Origin: Chalara sp. BL73
Taxonomy: Eukaryota > Ascomycota > Leotiomycetes > Helotiales
Direction: 5' to 3'
DNA: 64,000 nt
Assembly (NCBI GenBank): GCA_918026815.1
Contig: CAKJVC010000142.1
Location: forward strand, 558,001 to 622,000
Shown piece by piece: positions 24,384 to 35,438 of this stretch (the first letter of the stretch is position 1; each line of letters opens with the position of its first letter). The notes under the pieces were generated by a model. That model was not told the origin of the DNA, made no database searches, and saw only the letters and a program-made list of their open reading frames with translations. Both the position numbers and the translations under genes were made by a program.

Positions 24384-27061
24384 ATGAACCGACAAGGTAT
24401 AGACATCTCGAATTGTGCCAATCGCGCTTCCCCCGCAACAGCACACCTTTAGAATACGTTTGTCCCCGGCGCAAAGTGTCATTCTCCTGGTGAGAATATC
24501 GTTACAATCGCGATTCGATGCAGTAGCATATTGGCTCTACATTGCGCATCTTTGGTCATCATGCTAGTCCTCAGAGCTACTTGGTGTCAATCTTGTACAT
24601 CCTGAAAACACATAATCATGCAGACGACAGACGCGGGCTTCTCTAGTAGTTCCTGGGAAAGCGCCGGCACGGTGGCAGAATATACTTGAATCCCAGCTGT
24701 CATTTCCTGCGTACCTATGCTCTGCTAACCAGTCTGAGCTGGTTTGGGTCGATCTTGGTTCTAGGAGAATCGCGGCTGACAAAATTTCAATTCTAGGAGT
24801 TGGACCTCAACATTTACGCGGCCTTCCAAACGGATTTGGAAACCAACAACAAGTACAGCAAAATAGAGGAGTGTCGAACAGGATACCCCAACCGGGGAAG
24901 ATCGGTATGATGATAGGAGCTCCTAACGAGAGGCAATTAGACTGATCGCGGTGGCCATGATATAGTAGGAAACAATTCAACGTGGGCATTTGGCGGGGGT
25001 GTCCCAGTATGATACTGTCCAAATTCATTTTAAACTCCAATATGCTAATTGGGAATATGCTTAGATGGGAAGTGCTGGGTTGAACGCTACTCGACAAAAT
25101 CCAAGCTCTATGACAAGTTTCGCTCAGACAATTGGAGGAGGCTCGTCCCAACCAGCTACGCCTTTAGATCTTTCGTGAGTCTTTCCTCTTCCGACCCTAC
25201 GTCTTACATGTTAGTATGTATCCGCAGAGTGGTTAGAAATGGAGGGTTGATAATGGCAAACGTGGGGATTATTGATACTGGGGATTGGAAGTGGAAAAAA
25301 TAATCTTGGGCTGCAAGCGTAGTTCAGGCAATGCCAAAACCTGATGTTAAACTCTAGGAGTCGGCTATAGTCTGCTATATGTCTCTCAAGGTGCTAACGA
25401 ATCTCGAATGCGTCTCGCATCGACAACTTTTTATCAGAGGCGGTAGTCTTAGAGAATCATTCGCAACCTTCTTGGGGCGTTTTATCATCTACATCCCGCA
25501 TATGACGCTCCAATATAATCACGTTTGCTAACATGTTCTCATAGTGAGTTCCCATCATTATCTAATAATCAATCTCAGCCGAGTCAGCCAACATGGTCTA
25601 CCTCAAATGCCAGAAATTTAAGCTCTTCTGCAAACTTACGAAACCAAGCACACCAGGAAGACGTATTTGGTACTTCCTCACAGCTTGCGAGTAACCAAAG
25701 CGGTTTCCGATATGGTAGTCAAAATGCTGTTGGCCAGCCTTCACAGACCAATAACGTTGATGAATTTCCTCCTCTGAATCGCAATGGTAATGGAGACATC
25801 GGAGACCGGCCCACTGGTGTACAAAGCGTCGGTTTCGGAGCCTCTTCGAACAGCATGGGCTTTGGATCAACTGCTCCTGCACAGCCCAATCGGGGCGCAA
25901 ATGGTTTGTTAAGCGCCGTATCCGGCAGCAGTCGGATAGGTGCAGGAAATCGTGTAACTTCACCAGGGAATATATCTGGTTAGTTGCATAAGAAAATATG
26001 TCAGCGGAAGATGTCTAAAGAATATTTCAGGTATTAGATCCCCGGTCGAAAATGCTAGCAGGCAAGGTGAAAGCTCTATCGATTTAGACCCAGTAAGTTA
26101 ATTTTGTGTATTAATTTCCAGCCTTGTTAGGATTTACACGCGCTAAGCGATATGCAACCCAGTCCTATCTTTCCAATACAAACTCACGAGAAGACGCGAC
26201 CGGACCACCAAACATGACACCAGCAACGGGTACGCGAACTGATGCTTCTACACAGCAGGCAGAAAATTCCGTTCCCCGTTCTCAAACTGCTGACTCAGGA
26301 ATCGGCTCGCTTCAAGGCCCTGGAGAGGAAGCTGATCCTGAGTTCTTTGATCCTTTGGCTGGCATGAGCGAGCTTGACAGATGGGGACTCAAAGGATTCT
26401 CTACCTTAATGTCGAATTACCCCAGCTATGCAGCTCTCGTTGTTGGACGTGATGTCTCGAATATGGGCTTCGATCTCAACTCGTCCGAGTAGGTGTCATG
26501 TTAATTTTGGCACATTCATCTACTGACTTGTGTCTCAGACCTTTGACTACAATGCAATACTCGTTATTTGACAGCGATCCTGCCAGACCTGCAGTCTCTA
26601 AGTACGAATTACCTGAATGTTACACTGTTCACAATGTTGCTGCGCTCGAGAACAAGATCTCCAACTTCAACGAAGAGGCTTTGATGTTTATGTTTTACAG
26701 CAATCCTGGTGATATTCAGCAAGCAATGGCGGCACAAGAGCTGTAAGCTGTCTTTTTTCTTCTAAGCACGAGGAGTAGAAATACTAACAAATTCGAATAG
26801 TCACAGTCGTAACTGGCGCTATCATAAGAAACTGCAGCTTTGGCTGACCAAGGACGACATGATGGTACCCCAACCTTTGGGCACTGGCTCAGAGCGAGGT
26901 TACTACTTGTTTTTTGATATCCACCATTGGGAACGCTCACGTGTAAGTTGAAAGATTCCCTTTGAAACACCTTCAGAGCTGATGAACTGGTGCAGCGGGA
27001 GTTCACTCTTGTTTATGATGAGCTAGAGAGCCTCCCAAATGGGCCTCGGCCGCTTGCGTAG
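24384..27061 (+). CDS. NOT2: CCR4-NOT transcription complex subunit NOT2
   Basis: NOT2 is a scaffold subunit of the CCR4-NOT deadenylase complex, acting in mRNA decay and transcription. Ten exons are proposed: 24384-24396, 24797-24904, 24969-25006, 25065-25174, 25545-25978, 26031-26066, 26122-26488, 26539-26742, 26801-26942 and 26996-27061, giving 505 residues. The first exon has 13 nt (MNRQ plus one base), followed by a 400-nt intron; intron 4 is 370 nt; the others are 50-64 nt with CTAAC/CTGAC branches. Landmarks are an N-terminal Q/N-rich stretch, EFPSLSNN, then LLGFTRAKR, MSELDRWGLKGF, and the C-terminal NOT2/3/5 domain with the ending LPNGPRPLA. The exon 6 donor is the least certain: the visible GTAAGT at 26093 would leave a 29-nt intron and the wrong frame, whereas GTGAAA at 26067 gives a 55-nt intron and the right frame. 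Confidence 0.92.
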
Positions 27062-27667
27062 GTGGATTCTTCGGGTTATGCTTTTGTTTGGACTGGCATT
27101 GAAAGAAATTCGAATCATGAGCCTGGCGGGAAATAAGATGAGAAAACACGAATGTATGTATAGCGATGCTGGTGTTGCCTTGCAATGAGGAGTATATTAT
27201 GGAGGCTCAAGGGATATCAGCCTTGGGTTGAGGTTCTATCAGCCTCGGTATGGGCTATCAAGGACTTGATTGCTCATAAAACAAATGAAACAGTGTGGCG
27301 CATCCTTCTGAACCAAGTATAATTTATGATGTGACCATTCTACAATTATATTCCATGGACGACTCCTCAGCGCGTTGGTCTCTAAAGAAGTTCCCAGGAA
27401 ATCATCCACCATTGATAAATTTACCAACAGCTGCCGAAGGAAGGCTAACTCTGACCCATGCGCAACATCGTCATTCCCAATTCGTAGGGGACAGAATTAT
27501 AATTTGTAGCTCAGCATTCAACACTTGCTGAAGCGATAATTATTTTGTTGATATTCTCTTCATCGCCCCATTTTAATCTAGCTTAATTGAGAGGGTTTGC
27601 TGCTTATCTCCCTCCGTTCCTTTCGAAGACAACCAAAACCCTCCACATCCTGCATTACCACACAAAG
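27062..27667. other. Intergenic region between NOT2 and the CUE gene
   Basis: No gene recognised. A plus-strand frame at 27295-27531 has no family features. The last 100 bases are the likely leader of the CUE-domain gene. Confidence 0.5.
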
Positions 27668-28340
27668 ATGTCCACCAGCGACCAAACAATCAACCTGCCA
27701 CAGCTTGTCCTCGTGCTCATAATCGGCGGCCTCGCCTACCGATACTTCTTTTATACGCCCAGCAACAGCACGCCGGAAACACGGAACGCCAATAATGCTA
27801 GGGCTAGAGAGGCGGATGTCGAGCGCATCATGCAGATGTTTCCTCAGGCGGACCGGAGAAGCATCATGTGGGATCTGCAGAGGAACGGGGGTAACCTGCC
27901 TGCGACGACAGAGCGGATATTGAGCGGCAGGGGCCTTGAGGTAGTGAGTGTTTGCTCTTTCTTGCCCTCCCGCTTCGGATAACGGTTTTGTCATAGTCGG
28001 ATGACAGGCGTGCTGATTTTTTTTGTGATTATAGCCGCCGCAGAGCTTCCAGCCGCCTCTGCCAGCGCCCACGTCCTCTGCGATGCCTGCAGCGACCGCA
28101 GGCCAGCCGAAAGCCGCGACGCCGGACCTAATCACGAGGTATAACCTGAAGAACAAGCTTGAGTACGGAGAGGACGAGGAGGACGAGGATGAGGCAGCGG
28201 CGAAGAAGAAGAAGCAGGCTTGGAGCCAGAATAAGGCGGAAAGACAGGCTTTGCTGCAGAAGAGGCGGGACGAGATGATCTTGAAGGCGCGGAGGCAGAT
28301 GGAGGCGCGCGTCGCGAAGGAGGGCGCTGGCCAGGTATGA
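27668..28340 (+). CDS. CUE domain ER membrane protein, CUE1-like (ERAD)
   Basis: Resembles yeast Cue1, which anchors and activates the E2 enzyme Ubc7 at the ER during ER-associated degradation. Two exons, 27668-27943 and 28035-28340, encode about 193 residues. An N-terminal membrane anchor (about residues 10-29) is followed by a CUE domain (about 45-90: ADVERIMQMFPQ, then LQRNGGNLPATTERIL) and a proline-rich linker. The basic C-terminal helix (AERQALLQKRRDEMILKARR) matches the Ubc7-binding region position. The donor could be GTAGTG at 27941 or GTGAGT at 27944; both keep the frame and differ by one valine, and the second has the better consensus. An acidic run (EDEEDEDEAAAKKKK) precedes the final helix. 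Confidence 0.88.
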
Positions 28341-30054
28341 TACCCGAGATGGAAGAGACCTGGACGGAGAACGCTCGTGGTGTGATATAGGGAAATGGTT
28401 TACGATAATGCTGATAAGGGGAGAAAGTCAATGGTGTACGGCTAGAAGGCGGTATTGTATATTGCGAAGCTATAGACTTATTATCATGCCTGTGGGATGT
28501 ACATATTCTAATCTTCGGCATTGTATAGTCCCAGTGGACAGGTGCGAACCGTTCCTACACCTTATTGCTCTCTCTTTTGTTCCGCAAACCTACCAGTGGC
28601 TACGCGTTGGCAATATTAAAGTCTAAACTAAACATAAGCCAGCAAGGTGTCGTTAGCTTCTAGTCAATACTTGGTCCTAGATGACTTTCCTCGCTTTTAT
28701 TTTCGTCTTGTATACAACCGCAAAGCGGTATTTATGCTATCTATATTCAGCAAGTGCTGCCGTATTGTGATATAACATGCTATGCGAGCCTCGAGAGATA
28801 TCTATAGAGAAAAATAACTCTGACCGTGCGCTTCATGGATACAATGCAGCTTTTAGTCTCCGAATTTAGGAGATGTTTGCTGGCGTCTTGGTTTGATACG
28901 ATGAGGTCCAGCTCTCAGTAGTAAAATCAGTGCGCAGATAGAATTCTATAATGCGGCTGGTCTAGACACATGATGGCTCTGATTCGAGGTGCGGGCCTCT
29001 TGGTCGGTCTGTTTATCTATACCGTATGGGTCATGAAGACCATGGCCTCTACATATACCAATGCAACTCTCAAGAATTGGCTGGAGCTTGAGACTAGTGA
29101 CATGTCCACTTACCAAGACAACTCATTATCAATGTATCTACAAAAGAAGCTTTGGTTTTAGGAGAGGCTTCTCGAAGATGCCCTTCCGGATGATAATATA
29201 CAGCATGTATTTATCATGTCAATATTTATGGTACTTTAGTAATCCTGTGCTCCTCATTATAAGGATTTTGGGATGAGGTTCAATTAAGATCTTAGCCTTC
29301 TCCATTTATATTGCAAGTTGGAACTTTGAGAAGTCACACATCTAGATTGCTAGGTAGCACGGACCTACATAGTTTTAGCCACTTATGCTATCGAGCAGAT
29401 GATCCTTGCGTTTGGACGGCACCCCGGAGCAATAGATCACCATATGGAGAATTGGTGCGGACTTAGAAGTCTAGAGTCAAAATGTGCGCCACTAAACGCT
29501 TGGGGCAGAATTGAAAAAAATAGAGATAAGAATTGGAGAGGGTACTAAGCATTCAGTTTGAATCTACTCGTTCGCACTACAGTTGGAGGTAGAATGGCCT
29601 CGAACAGGAATTGGAAAAGGGCGTTTTTGACAGTGTTCCACAGCTTGACTAGAACCAGGGCCACGAACCAATGAAGAGTCGAAATATTGGCATGCATGAT
29701 CCTGCATCTAGACTTGAACGGAGAAAAACCTAGAGACGACTAGATGACCCTAGAGCTACATTTCTGATGATCCGATCCCCGGCACGTGTACAGCAAGTAC
29801 TGATCTTGAGCCTTGTCTATTTGGTTCACCTACCTCTTCCACACCGCAAGGAGTGTAACTTCCTTAAGGAAAATATTTCCACTGCGCAAGTGCACATTAG
29901 CTGCTCTAACAATAATTGCCTCAAGCTTTTTTTGCCACCTCTTCATTAAAAACATGTATTGCTCAGGTATCTTTCCTCGAAGTGGCTACCGTTCGAGAGC
30001 GAGCTACTTACAGCGGGTAGCTCCCAATCCCGAATCCAATGGCAAGCCTATACT

Positions 30055-30063
30055 TTATCAGAT
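30055..30063 (-). promoter_or_regulatory. Distal ATCTGATAA iron-GATA site
   Basis: The plus strand reads TTATCAGAT, so the minus strand carries ATCTGATAA, the consensus described for SreA/SRE-type iron-sensing GATA repressors. It lies about 1.27 kb upstream of the siderophore transporter start and may be part of the same control region or chance. Confidence 0.4.
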
Positions 30064-30660
30064 CCGCTGGTGTGGTCCCACCTCGCAAGCCATGATCCAT
30101 TCTCCTTCTCGCCTTTTCCCGGCGCTGTTCGTGGCTTGCGGCTCCCGACTTGAGTCCGCAGCTTGCAGAATTGCTTATTCTTAGCTGAATGCAATATCCA
30201 CTTCGTTATGACGATCAGACTTAATATACGATCCCAGATACAGCACTGATCCTCTACGCACACGGATATGCATGCACGACAAGGAGTAGTGGGTATTATA
30301 GCATATGGAGGAATCCTCAGAGCCTGCACGATTCTTCACGGTTCTTCAGGAAACGTTCACAAAGAAAGGATCTCATGTGCTCCTGCCGTATGATAGCTTT
30401 CACACTTGACTCTTGCCTATCACTGGATCACAGAAATTTTCATTCGATATTGGCCGGTGGATGCTCAGCAGCATAGCAGCATTGGCAAACTGATAGAAGC
30501 ACGTAATAGACAAGCCAGAGACGAGCTAGACAGCTGTTTTTGGGGCCACTTATCGATCCTTGTTGTAGTTTGGTTGGCCAGCGCGTGAAATCCTGAAATC
30601 CTCTTTTTTCATCATTCAAGGGCAGGCCTTTTTGAATCAACGGCATCTGCCGTTAGCACG

Positions 30661-30842
30661 ATCAGATAATTCCCAGGGACTTGGAGTTCCCACAATTCGC
30701 CAATCACGGGGTTTGAAAGGTTGGGATGCGGGGCACCAGTTGGATCTGATAAAAAAGAGTTACCTGGTCTGTCCTTCTCATTCGCTTGGCTGGTACTTGG
30801 CGTGTGTGCTTGGCTCTCACCCCTTGAAAAAGCATCAGATAA
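30661..30842 (+). promoter_or_regulatory. Cluster of three ATCWGATAA iron-responsive GATA sites with a CCAAT box
   Basis: Three perfect matches to ATCWGATAA are seen at 30661-30669 (ATCAGATAA), 30744-30752 (ATCTGATAA) and 30834-30842 (ATCAGATAA), 487-668 bases before the start codon of the siderophore transporter. A CCAAT box lies at 30700-30704. In Aspergillus and relatives this 9-mer is the binding site of the SreA/SRE GATA repressor of iron uptake, and CCAAT boxes recruit the CCAAT-binding complex with HapX. Repression in iron excess and induction in iron starvation is the expected outcome (inference). Confidence 0.75.
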
Positions 30843-31328
30843 ACATGAAAAAGCATCTCCACTACATGGTCCATCTTTACCCATCCTGTCACATATTCCT
30901 TCGCGGTTACGGTACCATAGCACTGTATGCCAAGTCAATTGACTTTTTCTAAGTACAGTTGAGCTCCTCCTGGTCGGATTCCCACCCTCCAATGTTTCCA
31001 TCCCAGCAATTTCCCAAGCCTCCACTTCTGCAACTCCATGCTACCCTGTGATTCACGGATTTCTGCGATGGCCCAGAGAAAACTTGTTGTCAAGAGACGT
31101 GGGGGACTTTCACACAGCATGAGGCGCATTCGATAGATCTTCGCTGTTACCCAATCTCGGGCATACTCTAGCTGGTGACCACCATCCATAATAAAAGGCT
31201 GAGAGAGTCCCCGTCTTGTCATCCCAGCCTGTGTTACTATCTGTCACCTCCAAGGACAACCGCGCCATCCAGTTTACAGCCTCCCAACTATCAACAACGC
31301 CAGTGCGTGCGCACTTGCTACAGTCAAT

Positions 31329-33223
31329 ATGAATCGAAACTTTGCAGCCGCTGAGGCAGCTTCTCTTCAGCACCCCGTCGTGGCCGACAACGATGTTTCC
31401 GCTGACAAGGAATCCAACAAGGAAGCTGGCGCAGTTGCCAATGACTCCCCTTCCGACACATCTAGTGATCGCAAAGTCGAACTCGACTTCCAACATGGTG
31501 TCCAAGGCGCCGAAGCTATCACCATTCAATGGAGTAAACGGGACTTGTACATTGCATATGTTCTGTAGGTCACATGCAGGTTTTCTTACACGTAATTCAA
31601 CAAGCTAATATCATTGTAGTATCTGGTTTATCTATTTTGTTGATGCGTGGCAGCAGTCAACCACAGGCGCCTTCACTGTGTACGTGACGAGCGGATTTCG
31701 ACTGCACTCATTGACTGCCACCACTGGAGTTGTGTCCGCCATTGTGGGAGGTCTCACCAAGGTCCCTCTCGCAAAGATTATCGATATCTGGGGCCGTCCT
31801 CAAGGGTTTGCAGTAATGGTTGGGTTCATGCTATTAGGCTTAGTCATGATGGCGGGTTGTAACAATGTGAAAACCTATGCTGCCGCACAAGTATTTTACT
31901 GGATTGGGTATGTAGTATTCAACGCTCTTCGCCACTACGAGCAGAAACTGACGATTGCGCAGATACAATGGCATGGGTTTCGTTCTCAGCGTTTTCGTTG
32001 CGGATACGTCTCAGCTGAAGAACCGAGCATTCGCATTTGCCTTCGTTTCCTCGCCCTACATTATAACCGTCTGGATGGGAGGACCAACTGCAACCAGATT
32101 CATCAACGGAGCTGGGTTTCGATGGGGCTTTGGCGTTTTCGCGATAGTGACACTCGTCGTCACACTTCCTCTGTTCTGCCTGTTCTATTTGAACTACGTG
32201 AAGGCTAAGAAAGCGGGTTTGATGCCAGTCCGGAACAGCGGCCGTACTACTTGGCAATCCATCAAGCACTACGTCATCGATTTCGATCTCGCAGGTATTG
32301 TAATCCTTTGCGCTGGTCTATCCTTGTTCTTGCTACCTTTCAACATTTGGTCTTATCAGGCTGAGGGCTGGAAATCACCCATGATCATTTGCATGATAGT
32401 CTTCGGCTTCCTTCTCTGCATCGCGTTTGCTCTCTACGAGAAATACTTTGCGCCGGTCACTTTTATCCCATTCCATCTCCTCTTAGACCGCACTGTCATC
32501 GGTGCCTGCATTCTGTCTGCAGTGTTGTTTGTTCAGTTCTATATCTGGAATGGCTTCTTCTTTTCTTTCCTGCAGGTCGTCAACGGGCTCAATATCACAC
32601 AGACAACCTATATCGGAAATATCTACTCCATCGGCTCATGCTTTTTCTCTCTGCTAGTTGGTATCTTCATCCGATGGACAGGGCGCTTCAAGGGCCTCGC
32701 TCTCTATTTTGGTGTTCCATTGACGATCCTCGGAGTTGGTCTCATGATCAAGTTCAGACAGCCAGACTCCCCCATTGGCTATATCATCATGTGCCAGATC
32801 TTCATTGCTTTCTCAGGTGGAACCCTTGTTATCTGCGAGCAAATGGCCGCCATGGCAGCAACCAGCCACCAATATATCGCCGTGGTCCTGGCTGTCGAGG
32901 GCATGTTTGCAAATATTGGAGGCGGTATTGGTTCTTCTATCGCGACTGCCATCTGGACTGGTGTCTTCCCAGAAAAGCTTGCTGAGTACCTCCCAGCTGA
33001 GGAGCAGGGTAACCTCACTACAATCTATGGAGACATCACCGTTCAAATGTCATATCCAGCGGGGTCACCGGCCCGGATCGCCATCAACAATGCTTATGGC
33101 GAAGCTCAGAAATGGATGGTTGTTGCTTCCACTGCGATTCTTTCCCTTGCTATTGTGTCTGTTGCAGTATGGAGGGACATTAGAGTCAAGGACTTTAAGC
33201 AAGTCAAAGGCACCGTTTTCTAG
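31329..33223 (+). CDS. Siderophore-iron MFS transporter (SIT family, MirB/Sit1-like)
   Basis: Predicted proton-coupled importer of ferric siderophores at the plasma membrane. Three exons, 31329-31564, 31620-31907 and 31963-33223, encode 594 residues; both introns are 55 nt. A cytoplasmic N-terminus of about 75 residues precedes the first membrane helix. The SIT-type start of helix 1 (WFIYFVDAWQQSTTGAF) is split by the first intron, and the second intron joins ...YWIG to YNGMGFVLSVFVAD. Loop and helix motifs follow (LTKVPLAKIIDIWGRP; RWGFGVFAI), with about 14 hydrophobic segments in all. Substrate specificity cannot be read from sequence. No siderophore synthetase lies nearby, so it may import its own or foreign siderophores. 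Upstream ATCWGATAA sites support iron regulation. Confidence 0.94.
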
Positions 33224-33629
33224 ACATGGATGGCTGTGTCCAACTGGGTGATAATAAGAGAGATGCTATGAGGAGGGAGAATAATGGGTTAAAATTAATC
33301 CTTATTTGTATATATAAAAATGCGGTACGAGGTGATGAGATATGTCGCTTGGGCTGAGCCTAGATATGGCTTGTATAAATGGATAATTGTGGGTCTGACG
33401 AAGGTATCACTCACTGAGGACTATTGAGCTCACTTTGCCCTTTGGAACGTAAGTGGCAGTCCCTAATAATTTCGTACTCATGGAATCGTGCTGGCTCTAG
33501 ACCCGCATACGTGATATATTCCATAGCTACCGCAGAATTTGCAAATCCTCTGCAAAGTTCGGCTATCGTCCAACCAATTCCCTTGGCAAAGAAAACGCAA
33601 CGCAGCCTCTCATACGCCTAGCTTACCAT
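33224..33629. other. Convergent intergenic spacer
   Basis: About 400 bases between the 3' ends of the transporter (+) and the secreted-protein gene (-). No gene seen. Confidence 0.5.
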
Positions 33630-34712
33630 CTAACAACTTTGCCCAAAGTACGAAGGGGCGCTCACGATAATATTATAGTTATCGGTATCGAATTCCTGCC
33701 CTCTGATTCGGCCAGTGCCAGTTGAAATGTCTTGCGGGCAACCACGCAAGATATCTTCGGCATAGAGAGCCATGTAGCTGCATGTTGGTGCTATTGGGAA
33801 GGTGTTCTATATGCGTTAGCTGAGGCGTGAAGGGCGAAGAACTAGGAATGGAACGTACGTCGTTGCAGAGATAGACTATAAGTGCCTGGTTAGCAATTTC
33901 TTGGCTTTGAGGGGGTTGGACATCGATCTTGGATAGCGCGCTTGCGTGGGAGTAATTTCCAGGCAAGGCGGTTCGCTAAAGCGAGCCGCGCACAGGGGAT
34001 CAAGGATTTTGCGTCACTTACTTCCGGAGCTGTAGGAGCAACTTAGACGAGTGCCTGTTGGGACAACAGGCTCAGCATTTTCGTATCAAGCCACGGGGTT
34101 CGTTAATCAGAGAGAATCACTCACAGGTTCCCCATCCCGCTCCAACAGAGCACGCACCCGGGAGACGCTTAAGGTAGTATATCCCGTCGCCGATGCGGCC
34201 ATAGTTCGCGAGGGAATAAATGTTGCAGCGAGGTTCCAGCTATGTCCCCATTAGCCAACCCCTCCAATGTTCCAACCACCACCGAGGAAAAGAAAATACA
34301 CACCCGGTACCGCTTGCCCAGGGGTCTATGCTCCGGCGGTGGAAAGTCTTCGATGCGGAAGTCGGGATTGATGGCCAGGATTTGGTAGTAAACCTCCTGC
34401 ATTCTGGTCAATACCGAAGGCTAAAAAAAGGCAGGATCGGGACGTGGGGAACATGCTTCGGCGGTACCGTAAAGCTCTATGTCGGGGCCGCCCGGGGTCG
34501 TGGGACCGATGTATTTCATGGTCTCGAAGGTGAGCTTGGATATATCGTCGTATGCGCCAAAACCGCCTGCTGCTGAGGATGGTGCTGGGGATGCCAAGAC
34601 CTGGAGGGCGTGGTTAGATATGGTGATGTAATTTGATGCTTATTTCGGTGGTTCTTACGGAGATGGCGAGGGGTGTGATGCAGAGAAGCAGGGAGGTGAG
34701 AGATTGTCTCAT
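33630..34712 (-). CDS. Small secreted cysteine-rich protein
   Basis: Fungal secreted protein of unknown function. Seven exons on the minus strand, 34659-34712, 34457-34600, 34304-34396, 34125-34239, 34022-34054, 33859-33875 and 33630-33806, encode 210 residues. A signal peptide covers about residues 1-22 (LTSLLLCITPLAISVLASP). The mature part has eight cysteines, with the recurrent fungal pattern RLSCSY, then IYLCNDN, then a tail ending GQEFDTDNYN and a final QSC. Such proteins occur in many ascomycetes and are sometimes listed as candidate effectors; no activity is claimed. Intron 2 (34397-34456) begins with GC rather than GT on the coding strand; a GC-AG intron is the only reading I found that keeps the frame (GTAE joined to EVYYQIL). 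One exon is only 17 nt. The remaining junctions have good GT-AG sites and CTAAC-like branches. Confidence 0.82.
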
Positions 34713-35438
34713 GGTGGCTTATATATCTTGGTGTGTGGATAGGATTGCTTAAGGTTTGGGTGCGCGCGGTTTAAAGTATGATGGTCTCGTAAACTGGACC
34801 GGGTGGCAAGAAGTACTAGAGTGATAAATACCGTGAGCTCTAGTAGTTCATAGGGCTTGGTGAGTATATACCGTCACGTGTATAAACTCGACGACTTATC
34901 GAGGAAGGAATAAAAGGAAGCCTGCGAGCACATGCAAAAGTAACAGCCTCAGCAGGTTCGAGCGAACGAAGGTCAGAAATGGAGAATATATTCGACGGGC
35001 GTTATATGTTGCGGCTGCAACGCGCCTATATCTCCCGGCATATGTGTTGCATGCTGCCCAGCAATTTGGGCCCAAAAAGGAAGCTTGCAACGCAATGCTG
35101 GCATTACCCAGCGAAACGGAAAAGATACGCTGCCAATGGCCAAACGGGGATCCGATCCTTCCGTGCAAACTGTGTTGGGAGGCAAAACATAGCGTGGATT
35201 GCTATTGCTCGAATTTGCCAACCGTTTACAAACAGTCTTGCGTATTCGGTGTGAGATTCAGGGGGTTGCTCCTTGGCGGACTTCGTTCTGGGCTTAAGCG
35301 AGCTGAGCAAAATTGTATAGGGGTGTAGTCAAGCCTTACATCTTTGGATTATGAAGAATATGTCATTACCTAACCTCCCAGTTTAACGCTCTCCTGTACG
35401 TTGTTTCAAAGGAACACTATATTTGAGGGTACTATTTC
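34713..35438. other. Spacer with low stop density
   Basis: Between the start of the secreted-protein gene and the end of the reductase gene (both minus strand). Open frames occur on both strands around 34870-35330; the longest plus-strand one (about 153 codons, no ATG at its start) includes cysteine pairs (LPCKLCWEAK, then VDCYC), but I recognise no family and find no splice support. Confidence 0.4.

Larger units (their letters stand above)
28341..31328. other. Long non-coding region upstream of the siderophore transporter
   Basis: Nearly 3 kb without a recognisable gene. Frames of 60-140 codons exist on both strands (for example 30612-31025 minus), but they overlap and show no family signature. 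The half nearest the transporter contains an unusual set of ATCWGATAA sites, listed separately. Confidence 0.5.

Noticed and set aside
26093..26121. 29-nt GTAAGT...CAG intron in NOT2
   Set aside because: Shorter than any other intron here and gives an immediate stop; the 55-nt alternative from 26067 restores the conserved LLGFTRAKR frame.
27295..27531. 78-codon plus-strand frame between NOT2 and the CUE gene
   Set aside because: No family features, overlapped by a minus-strand frame, and located in the probable CUE promoter.
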